Shown in pieces: positions 8,489 through 19,900 of a DNA stretch of 64,000 nt. The notes beneath the pieces are model-generated. The model was not told the DNA's origin and did no database searches. It worked only from the letters and a program-made list of their open reading frames with translations. This stretch comes from UBA7359 sp041689615 (GTDB lineage Bacteria > Pseudomonadota > Gammaproteobacteria > Eutrophobiales > Eutrophobiaceae), in contig JBDNFW010000033.1 of NCBI GenBank assembly GCA_041689615.1, forward strand, positions 248,001 through 312,000, given 5' to 3'. The translations under genes and the position numbers were made by a program. How positions within the stretch are numbered: the first letter of the stretch is position 1; each line of letters begins with the position of its first letter.

Positions 8489-9197
8489 TAATATCAATTT
8501 CATCGCTACAACTTGCTAGCGCTGTTTTATAGTTTTTTATACCCATTAGATCGTAGCTATACCACTGTTCATTTATATAATTAGAAGAAATCACATCTAT
8601 TCTATTTTTTTTATTTTCATCTAATGAAACAGAAAATTGATCCAGCCCAAAAGCAATGCCTTTTCCTGTTGCCTTAATGAAAGACTCTTTTCTGACCCAT
8701 CCACGATAAAATGCATCTAACCGATCATCTTTAACTATTTTGGTTAATTCTTCTTTTTCTTTTTCACTAAAAAATCGATTGGACAAAGATTGATAATCTA
8801 TCTCGTAATTTATCTTTTCAATATCGATACCGATTTTATTATCTAGCGTCATTGCAATCAGAACATAGTCACCAGAATGAGAAAGGTTAAATTCGATTGA
8901 GCGATTCTCGTATTGCTGTTGTATGCATGGTTTATTATGTTGGCCGTAGGAAAATGATATTTCCGCTACAGTTACGCTTAAGCAATTTGCTAATAACTTT
9001 CTCAATGCGCCTCTGGCTATCACAAATTGCTTCTTTTTTTCTTCTATCTTTAATCGATCTGCTCTTTCGCACTCATCTTCTGACAAATAAGATAAAAAAT
9101 CATTGCAATCTAATAAATCGAGCTTTAATAAAAAGACATGTATCTGTCCATCTGACAATTCGATTTTTTTTTCTAAAAATTGAATATTCTTATTCAT
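8475..9197 (-). CDS. Sfp-type 4'-phosphopantetheinyl transferase (PfaE-like)
   Basis: This 240-residue transferase carries the Sfp signatures: IGID125-IE127-K for Mg2+, and W167-VRKE171-SFIKATGKG with the catalytic Glu and Lys. It would convert the apo-ACP domains of the PfaA-like synthase to holo form, the job of PfaE in PUFA clusters. It is the last gene of the pfa-ole operon: its start overlaps the oleD stop by 4 bases, and the ends of this gene and the convergent cNMP-binding gene overlap. Its presence makes the operon self-sufficient for ACP activation. Confidence 0.88.
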   Translation of the reverse strand: MNKNIQFLEKKIELSDGQIHVFLLKLDLLDCNDFLSYLSEDECERADRLKIEEKKKQFVIARGALRKLLANCLSVTVAEISFSYGQHNKPCIQQQYENRSIEFNLSHSGDYVLIAMTLDNKIGIDIEKINYEIDYQSLSNRFFSEKEKEELTKIVKDDRLDAFYRGWVRKESFIKATGKGIAFGLDQFSVSLDENKKNRIDVISSNYINEQWYSYDLMGIKNYKTALASCSDEIDIIICQ

Positions 9198-10192
9198 TTA
9201 TTCAAATCAGACACGAGAGATTCTTTTAGCCGATTCATACCTTCATCAATACTTATAACAGGTTGATAAGCTAAATCCCGTTTAGCCGCAGTCAGATCAA
9301 ACCAGTGTGAGGTCGAAAGTTGTCTCGCAACAAACCGAGTCATTATTGGTTCAGTCTTTATATTTAATAAGGTGTAAATTTTTTCTAATAATAATCCTAT
9401 AAAATAAGCTGCTTTCTCAGGTACTCTTTTATTGACCACAGGTAAACCTGCTGCAGTCAAAATCTTATTGATTAAATCAGACATACTTATTGGCTCATCA
9501 TTACTTATGAAGTAAATTTTACCTGCACAAATGCCATTCGACTGTAAACAATCTGCTGCAAGCAAATGTGCCTGAGCTGCATTATCTATATAGCAAGAAT
9601 CAACTTTATTGTTTTCATTACCGACTATCTTTAAACGACCTGCCTTTGCCCGATTAATAATTCTCGGCACAAGGTGAGGATCACCTGGTCCCCAGATTAA
9701 ATGCGGTCTTAGTGAAACTGTTTTCAAATTAACGCTATTTGCATTAATAACAAGTTGTTCTGCTTCTGCTTTTGTTTTTTGATAGGCATTAAAAAATTCT
9801 TTTACATAGGGTGCTGACTCGTTGATACCCTCTTCGTCTTTACCACCAAAGACTACACTCGGCGTACTCGTATAAACCAGATAATTTACATTATTATCCC
9901 GGCAAGCTTCCAGTACATTTTTAGTCGCAATAACATTAGCTTGATAATAATCCTCATAGTCACCCCACACACCTGCTTTTGCAGCCACATGAAAAACCAC
10001 ATCGCAATCCTTAGCAGCGGCATTAATATCAGAAGATATTGTCAAATCACCTTTAATAGTTTCAACGCCAAGATCATTTAAGGAAGGATAATGCCCGCGT
10101 TGTATTGTTTTAACAGTGTCGCCTCTTTTTAATAAGGCTTTAACGATCGCCCCACCAAGAAAACCACCGCCACCGGTAACTAATGCTTTCAA
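9194..10192 (-). CDS. oleD: OleD, NAD(P)H-dependent 2-alkyl-3-oxoalkanoate reductase
   Basis: This 332-residue extended short-chain dehydrogenase has the nucleotide-binding TGGGGFLGG at residues 6-14, a YTSTPSVVFGG segment at about 107-117, and catalytic Y137-xxx-K141 in YQKTKAEAE. In the Ole pathway it reduces the beta-keto acid made by OleA to a 2-alkyl-3-hydroxyalkanoic acid, which OleC then closes to a beta-lactone. Its start overlaps the oleC stop (ATGA-type), and the phosphopantetheinyl transferase overlaps its end, so translation is probably coupled. HpnA further along (36904) is a homologous extended SDR but clearly a different subfamily. The A-B-C-D gene order makes the OleD call strong. 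Confidence 0.9.
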   Translation of the reverse strand: MKALVTGGGGFLGGAIVKALLKRGDTVKTIQRGHYPSLNDLGVETIKGDLTISSDINAAAKDCDVVFHVAAKAGVWGDYEDYYQANVIATKNVLEACRDNNVNYLVYTSTPSVVFGGKDEEGINESAPYVKEFFNAYQKTKAEAEQLVINANSVNLKTVSLRPHLIWGPGDPHLVPRIINRAKAGRLKIVGNENNKVDSCYIDNAAQAHLLAADCLQSNGICAGKIYFISNDEPISMSDLINKILTAAGLPVVNKRVPEKAAYFIGLLLEKIYTLLNIKTEPIMTRFVARQLSTSHWFDLTAAKRDLAYQPVISIDEGMNRLKESLVSDLNK

Positions 10193-11844
10193 AATAAAAC
10201 CTCGGTAGCCCAGTCCGCTAATTTTTCACGGCCAATCTTGGCATTGTGGCGAATATCTACCGGAAAACCGGAATGAAAAAGAATATGCTTAATATTTTTT
10301 GTCAAATCAGAACCAGCAGCTAATGCCAGCAATTCTTCTGTTAATTCTTCTTTATTAAATTTTTTATGCTCAACTTCAAGCTCAATGCAAATAACGGGTA
10401 TCGTTTTATCATTATTTATTGCACCAACTAACGCAGATCGAAACACAAAAGGATGTGCATTAAAGATAGCTTCGCAACAAATAGTGAACATTGTTTCTGT
10501 ATCAGTGACAACACGATGGCTTTTACGTCCACAAAACCAGAGTCGATCTTGTCCATCTAAATAACCAATATCACCCATACGATGATAAAAACTATCTTTT
10601 GTTCTAATTTTAGCCAGCCCTGTTTCTTTATTGCGATTAAAATAAGTGCGCGTCACCTGTGGTCCTTTAACACAAATCTCACCAATCTGGTTTATAGGTA
10701 ATTCAATCTCATCACTCCATTCAGAAATAATATCATCAGTAAGTTTAATGATTCTGATATCAAGATTTGCTACCGGTTGACCAACACAAACGCCCTTACC
10801 TGTGGCGGTCTCTTTAGCCGTTTCATTTAAGACTTCATCACTACCAATCGAGCTTACCGGTAATGATTCGGTCGCACCATAAGGAGTGAATATCTGTACA
10901 TCTTTATTCAATAATGCTTTGAATTTTTTTAATACCAATGGGGAAACTGGAGCACCAGCAGATAACGCTCGTTTTAATGATGGTAATTTTATTTCTTTAT
11001 TCTCAGCCCATTTACCGACACGGTTAAGCAATGCAGGTGAACCAAACATATTAGTGCATTTATATTGCGTAATGGCATCAACGATACTTTTTGGATCTAC
11101 AGAGCCTGGCTTGGTAAAGTCCATTTCTGGAATAATGGATGTCATTCCCAATGCCGGCCCAAATAAAGCAAACAATGGAAAAGTAGCTAGATCAACTTCA
11201 CTCGGTTGAATATTATATAGTTCTTTTAAGGCCTTAACTTGTGCAGTGAAATTGGCATGCGTATAAACGACTCCTTTAGGAACACCAGTACTGCCACTTG
11301 TAAAAAGAATTGCGGCGATGTCTTCTGCTTTTGTTTCTTTTTTTATACGCTTTGATTTCTTTCCAATTGATTTTATCTTATTAAGATCGGTTAAGAAGTT
11401 ATTGCTAAGAAAATTACCTCCGACCAGAATATTTTTGTGTATTGTTTTTTTTGACCAGCCAAATGCAAAGCGAGCCAAATGCGCTGTTGTAACACCTATA
11501 AATGCCTCAGGCTCTGCTTCTTCCAAACACTTACCGAGATTTTTAATCCCCATACCTGGATCAACTGCAACAAGAACTGCGTCTAACTTAAACAAGGCAA
11601 AGACTAATGCAAAAAAATCCAGTCCAGGCTTGACCATCAGCACTGTTCTTGTTCCCTTCTTTATTCCATATACTTCTAAACCATTAGCAATAAGATCACT
11701 CACTTCATCTAATTGCTTATAGGTATAGGCAACATCATAAGATGCTTTTTTTAATTTCTTTTTACTCTGTTTGACAACTGCATAAGTATTGGGTTGTTTT
11801 TTTGCCAACACCGGTAAATAAGATGCAATATTTGCCGTAATCAT
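10189..11844 (-). CDS. oleC: OleC, beta-lactone synthetase (adenylate-forming)
   Basis: This 551-residue protein belongs to the ANL acyl-CoA synthetase superfamily. The P-loop FTSGSTGVPKG lies at about 181-191, TPYGATES at about 325, and a GDIGYLDGQDRLWF hinge motif at about 425. OleC uses ATP to convert 2-alkyl-3-hydroxy acids to cis-beta-lactones. The region around 150-170 is unusually lysine-rich (several KK pairs) and looks like a basic surface loop. It lies 11 bases after oleB and overlaps oleD by 4 bases. Context between oleB and oleD argues against an ordinary long-chain acyl-CoA ligase. Confidence 0.9.
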   Translation of the reverse strand: MITANIASYLPVLAKKQPNTYAVVKQSKKKLKKASYDVAYTYKQLDEVSDLIANGLEVYGIKKGTRTVLMVKPGLDFFALVFALFKLDAVLVAVDPGMGIKNLGKCLEEAEPEAFIGVTTAHLARFAFGWSKKTIHKNILVGGNFLSNNFLTDLNKIKSIGKKSKRIKKETKAEDIAAILFTSGSTGVPKGVVYTHANFTAQVKALKELYNIQPSEVDLATFPLFALFGPALGMTSIIPEMDFTKPGSVDPKSIVDAITQYKCTNMFGSPALLNRVGKWAENKEIKLPSLKRALSAGAPVSPLVLKKFKALLNKDVQIFTPYGATESLPVSSIGSDEVLNETAKETATGKGVCVGQPVANLDIRIIKLTDDIISEWSDEIELPINQIGEICVKGPQVTRTYFNRNKETGLAKIRTKDSFYHRMGDIGYLDGQDRLWFCGRKSHRVVTDTETMFTICCEAIFNAHPFVFRSALVGAINNDKTIPVICIELEVEHKKFNKEELTEELLALAAGSDLTKNIKHILFHSGFPVDIRHNAKIGREKLADWATEVLF

Positions 11845-11855
11845 GAGAACTTATT

Positions 11856-12740
11856 CTAAAGAGGGTTGTTTTGAAGAAATGTTTGAATAATCGGAATCAC
11901 TTCATCACCCGCGTCTTCAAGTAAATAATGTCCGGCATCAAATTCATGGAACTCAGCATTCGGCATGCGTTTTTTCCATTCATCTAAATAGTGAACATCG
12001 AAAACAAAATCATTCAATCCCCAACAAACTAGCATTGGTAATTTTGAAAAATTTTGTAAATTTTTATCGACTTGGTCAACTATTTCATAAGAAGGATGAT
12101 CTTTTTCTAATGGAATATCCTCAACAAATCGTAAAACGGAAAAACGATGCACCCAGCTATCATAAGGTGCGAGATATGCATTCTTTACATCTTTACTCAT
12201 TGCCTTTCTTGTAACGCATTGGATAACACCACCTCGACAAAAAGCATTCAAGCCTTGGATTAATAAGGCTCCTATAATTGGCATACGACTTAGCTTTAAT
12301 TGCCAGGGAATTTGCTTACCTGTTGGTATATGAAAAGCTGCTGTATTAGAGATAACCAGGCGTTTTATCTTATCGGGAAACCGAGTGGCATATGCCATTC
12401 CAATCATTCCACCCCAATCATGAACAATTAAGGTTAAATTATTATCAACACCTAGAGATGCCAGTAAAGTATCAAGATCATCAACTCGCTGCTTCAAAGT
12501 AAATTCATAATTACCCTTAGCCGGTTTATCCGACAAACCCATACCAATGTGATCAGGAACAATGCAATGGTATTTGTCGATTAATGCAGTAAAGAGATGT
12601 CGATAATAAAAGGACCAACTTGGATTGCCATGTAACATAACAACAGTTTCAGAATGCTTTATACCTCCATCGAGATAATGCATTCGTTTACCATTAATTA
12701 CTGCATAAGATGAACTATCAGGATAATCCGGAAAAGACAT
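11856..12740 (-). CDS. oleB: OleB, beta-lactone decarboxylase (alpha/beta hydrolase)
   Basis: This 294-residue haloalkane-dehalogenase-like hydrolase has the oxyanion motif HGNP at 37-40, nucleophile Asp108 in VHDWGG, and the catalytic His near 271 in DAGHYLLED. OleB decarboxylates the beta-lactone made by OleC to the final olefin. In many bacteria oleB and oleC are separate, as here, while some lineages have an oleBC fusion. It begins 37 bases after the oleA stop. The Asp nucleophile (not Ser) and the neighbours fit OleB rather than an esterase. Confidence 0.9.
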   Translation of the reverse strand: MSFPDYPDSSSYAVINGKRMHYLDGGIKHSETVVMLHGNPSWSFYYRHLFTALIDKYHCIVPDHIGMGLSDKPAKGNYEFTLKQRVDDLDTLLASLGVDNNLTLIVHDWGGMIGMAYATRFPDKIKRLVISNTAAFHIPTGKQIPWQLKLSRMPIIGALLIQGLNAFCRGGVIQCVTRKAMSKDVKNAYLAPYDSWVHRFSVLRFVEDIPLEKDHPSYEIVDQVDKNLQNFSKLPMLVCWGLNDFVFDVHYLDEWKKRMPNAEFHEFDAGHYLLEDAGDEVIPIIQTFLQNNPL

Positions 12741-12777
12741 AAAAAATTATTGCGGCAAAAGTTGTGTTAAATGGTAA

Positions 12778-13977
12778 TTACCATTCCCAACCAAGCATCA
12801 GGCAATTAAGACCACTACCTATACCAAGAAAGCTGACGCGGTCACCTTTCTTAAGGAATTGTCTTTGTTCAGCAATTGCTGCAGTTAAAGGAACAGAAAC
12901 TGTACCAATATTGCCGAGATATTTATAAGTACTAAAGTCTTTTTCAGGGGCAATACCCAGTTCTTTTAATATCGTATCGCGATGACCTTGGCCCACCTGA
13001 TGACATATCACTTTATCGACCTGATCTCTGGCCCAGCCCATCCTGCTAAGAAAGGAACCCCATGTTTTAACGCCCAACTTGGCACCATGTTTTAGTACAG
13101 CAACTGAATCAGTCGACATGAACTCGGATAAAGCTGCTGGTAAAGTTTCCGATGGCATAATACCCGCCAAGGCTGGTGGTAATTTGTTACTCGTCATGAC
13201 GTCTTTGATTGCTGAAGGTAGCACTTCCGGATGCATCACCTGATCAATTGCAGCAAGCAATTTGTCAGGAGAAAACATCAATTCACCAAGTGCCACTGGA
13301 GATAAAGTGACACCCCAACGACAGAGTTTATGATGCTCTGGCGCAGATTGATTAGCGCCTCCAAGTAAGCGATGTGTTTCTTTATTATCAAAAGAACCAT
13401 CCGTCAGTAATACTGCCGCCGCACCAGAACCACCGGTTAGTGTTGCTAATGATCTGGAAAACATATCCATCGTTCTGTCATTCAACATACGATCTATCAT
13501 GATTTCGACGATTTCACGTGAAGTCTCGCAGGAAACGACCATACCAGCACGAATCTGCTTTAATTCAATCCGGTTAGCAATATCAATAATGCCATTCATG
13601 ACGCCCAAACAGGCATTTGAAATATCATAAATATTGGCATCGTTACTAATACCCAATTGAGCCGCAACAGCGCAAGCCGTTGCCGGTTCAAAGTTTTCCC
13701 GACAAACACCAGTATAAATAAGTGCCTCAACATCTTTTGCTACAACATTAGATTGTTCCAGAGCTTTGCGAGCTGCTGCTGCTGCGCCATCAGAAAGTAC
13801 ATGCCCTTCTTCCCACCAGCGACGCTCACTAATACCGGTCAAAGCCTGTAATTGACCAGGAGCAATATGTAGCGTGTCATACATAGGCATGAGGCGTTCT
13901 TCTAAATCTTCGGAAGTAATGACTACAGGGGGTAATTCGTAGCCAATCGACTCCATTTGTACGCGAGTATATTTCAT
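12778..13977 (-). CDS. oleA: OleA, head-to-head acyl condensing enzyme with a tandem-repeat insertion
   Basis: This thiolase-fold enzyme (399 residues) joins two activated fatty acyl chains by non-decarboxylative Claisen condensation to give a beta-keto acid. Catalytic residues are visible as Cys123 (SNACLGV), His326 (CHQVGQGHR) and Asn356 (LGNIGTVS), with the OleA-type Glu in ENFEPATA (94/97). OleA proteins are usually about 340-350 residues. The excess is explained by about 53 residues at 234-286 made of four tandem 13-14-residue units (consensus M-x-x-x-x-L-P-x-A-L/I-x-x-V/I/F), just before the conserved TDSVAVLKHG segment. It starts only 9 bases after the pfaC stop, so it is in the megasynthase operon. 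A FabH-like alternative is rejected because of gene order. Confidence 0.92.
   Translation of the reverse strand: MKYTRVQMESIGYELPPVVITSEDLEERLMPMYDTLHIAPGQLQALTGISERRWWEEGHVLSDGAAAAARKALEQSNVVAKDVEALIYTGVCRENFEPATACAVAAQLGISNDANIYDISNACLGVMNGIIDIANRIELKQIRAGMVVSCETSREIVEIMIDRMLNDRTMDMFSRSLATLTGGSGAAAVLLTDGSFDNKETHRLLGGANQSAPEHHKLCRWGVTLSPVALGELMFSPDKLLAAIDQVMHPEVLPSAIKDVMTSNKLPPALAGIMPSETLPAALSEFMSTDSVAVLKHGAKLGVKTWGSFLSRMGWARDQVDKVICHQVGQGHRDTILKELGIAPEKDFSTYKYLGNIGTVSVPLTAAIAEQRQFLKKGDRVSFLGIGSGLNCLMLGWEW
13120..13278 (-). repeat. Four tandem 13-14-codon repeats inside oleA
   Basis: Residues 234-247, 248-260, 261-273 and 274-286 of OleA align as repeats of the pattern MxxxxLPxALxxI. The units are MFSPDKLLAAIDQV, MHPEVLPSAIKDV, MTSNKLPPALAGI and MPSETLPAALSEF. 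The DNA is diverged, so the repeat is old or selected at protein level. Each unit looks like a short amphipathic helix after a proline turn. Confidence 0.8.
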
Positions 13978-13986
13978 CGGTGCATT

Positions 13987-16900
13987 CTATGTGATTCGGA
14001 GCGCAAAATCTTTCATCTGATAGATAATTCTTCCATCAACGGTCAAAAATCCATCTGCTTTGATAGTTTCCTCAGCATCATCAATTTCAGTAATAACTGC
14101 CTGTATTGTTACTTTTTCATCTACAGGCAAGATTTGCCCCCGATATACCCATTTATGAACCTGATTTAAAGCCATACTCTCAAAAGCAAACTCGCCTATA
14201 TTCAGCTCATCCTGCCAACGTTCCCAGGCAAATACTTTCAATAATTGCATAAATGATTCTAGCCCTAACGATCCTGGCCAAACCGGATCTTCATAAAAAT
14301 GCGCCTTAAAAAACCATGCTTCTTCTTTAACTTTAGCAGTTCCTTCGATAAATCCGAGATTATTTGGCCCACCTTCAGGATCATACAAACTAATATCATC
14401 AACCATTCGCATCATATCTGCAGGCATTGGCGCATCGATCGGATACACAAAGGATTTACCTCGAGATCTTTCTAATTCTGTTGGAACATAAAGTTTAGCA
14501 TCGCGAATACCGATTTGGTCAGCCAGAGCTTGTTTAGAAAAAAAGCCAAAATTGGTATCGCCTTTATAGACTAATCCCTGATCAGATGTCATTTCATAAT
14601 CGTAAGTCTGAATAATCATACCACCCGATTGTGAAACGCTGGTCATCTTTACTTTAGTAGTAAGCGTTCCTATTTCTGGTGTTACTTTTATATATTGTGT
14701 TGCCGTGCCACCCAGGTTTCTAAAGGAAATATCGACTTCGCTAGTCAAGGCAGATCCCAAATACGCAGCTAACCAACCACATGGCTGCAATGCCACTTCT
14801 AGCAATACTGCAAAAGGCATATAGGGCTGATTGTCTTCCGTGAAATACCATTCATCCACAGGCACGTCATATTTAGCTTCGATAATTCCTCCTGCTTTTA
14901 AGACCCATTGTTCACAATCTTTAATAGAGGTTATTCGATCGAGAAATTTATATGGTGGACCAGGTAAACGTGCAATCTTACGTTCGCTATCGAATATTTT
15001 ATATCTATCACCAAAAGCTTCTGAAGGTTTACCAATAGCAAAAGCAAGTATCGATTCGTTATCAAATAGAACTTGTTTTGTTTCTGCCGTATTTTTGTGT
15101 TCCCAAAGTGCTTCCAGTCTTTCTCGTTTCAAACCAGTCAATTGAACAGACATATTCTTCATCTGCACAATGGCACGATGATCGCCATACATTAAGGCAT
15201 CTGCCAATACATAAGGTGTACCATCATCACGATAACCAATTTCCTTCAAGGTAATTTCATATTGAACTGCTTTCGTTTCTTCAGTGACCTGACCTCGACA
15301 TTTCAATTGACTAACTTCACCAATGATTGGTTCGTAAACAAATTCATCTTCTTCGCCAATCCAGCCCATGCGTAACAAATAAACACGTAAAGTATGTAAA
15401 CAACATTCGTACATTAATGTACCGGGCATCACTCGATCATCAACAAAGTGACATGTTAGAAACCAGTCATCAGGATGAATATCTGCTTCGCCAGTAATCT
15501 GACCTATGCCAAAACGACCCGCATTTGGATCAAGCTTGAGTATGCGATGAACCAACGTCATACGTCCGCTTGGTAAACCAACTGGATTATTTAAATCAAT
15601 ATTATTAAATGACTCACCAAAACAAGCTGCTAAATTACCTTCTCGTAATACAGCTAATTGTTCATCGCTATAACTCTCAACTTGCATAGCAACAAGTTGT
15701 TTCCAATCTTCAGTAAATACGCCTTGTTGTTGCTGTTTCTCCATATTGGTTAGCACTATGCCTTTACCCGCATCTAACTCCTGTTGCGTAAAGAAACCGG
15801 CACAACCTTGTGTCATCGTTAATAACGGCTCTCCATTAACGCTCCCTTCAAAGTTAAAACGAAATAGATAGGTATCATCCTGACGAAAGAATTCTTCTAT
15901 GCGAATATCGTAATGAATAGTTTCCCCTGCCTTTGGCAAAGGGCCATGAAAAGTAATTTTTGCATCTAATAATCTGTAAACAGCCAAACCTTTCGCAATA
16001 TGATCAATGCCTAAATAACCTGACAAAAATAAATCAGCTTGCCCTGCTTCTACGGCAATACAAGTTGGTATACGTCCAAGATCCAGATACCATGCGTCGT
16101 ACAAAACATCATGCTCCGTTATAACGCGACCATTGGTGTTTGGATTGTCTTTCAACGAATCTGCTACACCTTCAACACTTAATATTCGGTCAGCAAGCAT
16201 TAAAGGTTCATCAGGTAAACGCACTCGCGTGGGATACTGATCAATATCGGCAAATTCAGAACCAAGCATCTTACCAATCGAGCCCACCGCAAATTCCATA
16301 CATTGTTCACGATCAAATAAACAATCTATTTTATTAGGCATCTCTTGTCTTACAGTTACTTGCGATAAATCATCATCTGTATTATTTAATAAATGCATTT
16401 GCATACTGATTGCTTGCGTGATGGTTTCTGTCATTCCCTGACTAACGCGTAAAAATGTTTCTTGCGCTTCTGAACGTGCTTGTTCAGCTAATTGCATTTG
16501 TTGAATCATCGGTTGAAAGTCACCATTCGCTGTCATAGGTAATGATGTAACACTGGAAGATGTATTAATCGTTTCAACTGAACTCTGTTTTACTTTAGGT
16601 TGTATATGCTCAATAACATCAGGTTTTGCAGGTGGTGCTGACACTTTGAAAGGCTCACCCCCCGTTTTAACACTGATAAAGTTTTTATATTCTGTTTTTT
16701 GTTTTTCCTTATTAATATTCAACTTTGAAAAATTGACATCCACACCTTCAACATAAAGTCTGGCAAGTATCTGCAATAGGTTATCAACACTGTTTTGCCC
16801 TTTAACACAAACTGCTTTTGCGTAATGTGCTTTATCTTCAAGAATTTGATCAATCATTCTAGTACATGAACCACCCGGCCCCATTTCAACAAAAAAACGT

Positions 16901-19900
16901 ACGCCGTCTTCATAAGCACTATTAATCACCTTGGTATAATCAAACGGCGCTAAAGCTTGGTCTAAAATTGAATCAGCAGCAGAATCCTGTGTTACTTCAT
17001 AAGCACCACCACGTATACCACTATAAAAAGTAACGTCTTCCGGTGGTGTAGTTTCAAAGATATGCAGATCGCGATAAGCCTTTTCAACAGGTCTAGCAAC
17101 TTCACAATGCACCGTCGTCACACCCGACAAAGGATGATACTGAGCATTAAGCTCTTTAATTGCATTATTTAATTCAGTTTTATCGCCACCAATAACGCAT
17201 TCATTTGGTGTATTAATAATCAATAGATAAACATGTTTAAACTTTTCTAAAACAACTTTGACTTTGTCTTCACTGGTATTAATCACACCTAGTGCCCAAT
17301 CAATAGGCTGTTCTGTTCCCCATGCCGTTTGTACAGAAGTACAGGGACCAGCAAGTTCTTCTGTAAACAAACTGCTTTGTTGAATTCGTTTCAACATTTC
17401 ATCACGCGCTGTCCATGTTCGCGTTGAGAAAAAACCGGCAGTCTCGCCAAGACTATAACCAATCACAGCATCAGGTTTAACAGCAAAACTGGCAACCACA
17501 TCACTGATAAACGTTCCTAGCCACACTTGTCCAAAAATAACTTCCTCATGACTGAGCTCTTTGCCATCGTCTTTTTGCCAGAAACGTCCTTGTGCAAACT
17601 GAGATGCAAGTGTTTCATTTTCATTATTTAATTTTTCTAATACGCCAGGAAAAGCAATTCCCAATTCCTGTCCCATACCAAAGAAATGATTGCCTGAACC
17701 CGGATAGACAAAAGCAACTTTGCCATTTTCAGTCAATGGAGAAACTGAAAAATAACAGCGCCCATTATCAATGGAATTATTACTTTTTATTGCAGCAAGC
17801 GTTTCTTCGCGGGCTAGATTAAATTCTTTCTCATCATTAATTAATAAGACAACGCGATACTTCTCTTTTTTATCTTCGACAACTTCATCAAAAGATAAAC
17901 TTTGAATCTTACTAATTAATGAGTCTTTATCATCAGCAGAAAGAGAAAATAATTTGGCCGTAATATTTTTAACATCAATATTAACCTGTGTTTGCTTTTG
18001 GGCTTGCTCTAAAACCACACTGATACAATTACCATCAATACTCGTGCTATTAACTAAAGCCCGTCTTGCCCCTTTAACACTATCCTTTAACCAATAGCGG
18101 GCCTGCCCACTATTTTCAGCTGGCAAAATACAATGATGCAAGGCACTTACTGAACTAGCGACACTCATTAATCCATTTGCAGCACCGGAATGTCCGAGAG
18201 GAAATGCGTTTGTTACAGCATGTTGTAAAGCAGGAATATTAATTACATCATCGCCGGCAGATTGACTAATATAATCAATTGCATCTAAATGACATTGTGC
18301 ATCTGAACAGGCATTTTGAATTGCAGTTATCATCGCAGACTGTTCAGGTTTTATATCGCAACCGCCCGCAGAGGCAACGCCAATACCTTTAATCAAGGCA
18401 TAAACATTATCACCATCACGTATCGCATCTTCATGGCGTTTTAAAACAAAAGCAGTTGCAGCATCGGCAATATTATTAATCTGTTCGACACTTCCTTTAA
18501 CTGCTCTAAGATCACTAGCAATATCTACAGCACCAACAATAACTTGATCGAGTTCTTTTAGTTGTAGGGCGCGTACACCGGACTCAAGCGCACGTAAGCC
18601 TGAAGTTTCTTCAGAAGAAACCGTAAAAGCCGGACCACCGATATGAAAAGCGCGAGCAATACGACTGGCAACAATGCCGCCTAGCGCACCCATTGTGCGA
18701 TTTGCAGTTAATGCAGGACCAAACGCTTGCTTAAGGTTTTCTATCCATTCGAATAAATCATTTCCACTTAAATGAACACCCAGTTTTTTTAGCCATTCAC
18801 TTGCATATTTTTTTTGCATCCAGCGAAAATGAAAATTCGTTGTATTTAAATCAAGTGCAATTCCAATAAACACTCCCGTTCTACATTGTTGTTCTGCATT
18901 CAGTTCTGATAACCCTGCATCTTCTAAAGCATTTGCTGCAACTTCGAGCATTAATAATTGTTGTGGCAACATTTCTTTTAACTCTGCCGGCGGAATTCGA
19001 TAGCGTCCTAACGGAACATTAACCTCTTCAATTAAATTTCCCTGACATTCTTTACTGTCTGCTCCCCACCAATTATTAGGAGGCATTAACTTCATATCAG
19101 AACCAAACAATACTGCTTGATCAAATTCCTGTTGATTGCTCCATGGACCTAGACGTGACTCCATGCCGACTATGGCAATATCAGTTTGTGTAGAGTTAGA
19201 CTGCGTAGAAACAGGAGTCACTTTCTCTTTCGGTTTGTACTCTTGTAAAAGTACATGTGCATTAATTCCACCAAAACCAAAACCACTTATCGCTGCGCGT
19301 CGAGGCGTATTATCTTCAATAGTCCATGACTCTGCTTTATTTAGTACTTTAAATGGGCTGTTAGCTAAATCAATTTTATTCGAAGGAGATTCGTAATTTG
19401 CAGTTGGCGGCAATACGCCATGTTTCATAGCCAACAAAGTTTTCATTAATGCCGCAGCACCAGCTGCTGTTAATAAATGGCCAACGTTACTTTTGACTGA
19501 ACCAATAACACATTCACCATCAACATTATGGTTTTGCCAAAGATTTTTTAATGACGTGAATTCAACACCATCACCAACCGGTGTACCGGTACCATGACAT
19601 TCAATATGTTGTACCTGATTTGGCTTCCAATCTGCCATTTCATAAGCCGATTGCATGGCACGGCCTTGTCCTTCTGAATCCGGTGACATGATATTGCCTT
19701 CAATATCATTCGAAAGACCTATGCCTTCAATCGTCGCGTAGATATGATCATCTTGCTCTATCGCGTCACTTAAACGCTTAAGCACAAAAATACCTGCTCC
19801 CTCACCGACAACAAGACCATCAGCTTTACTATCAAACGGCGAACATCGACCTGATTTTGAAATAGCATTAAGTTGGGAAAAACCCATTTGCGTATACAAA

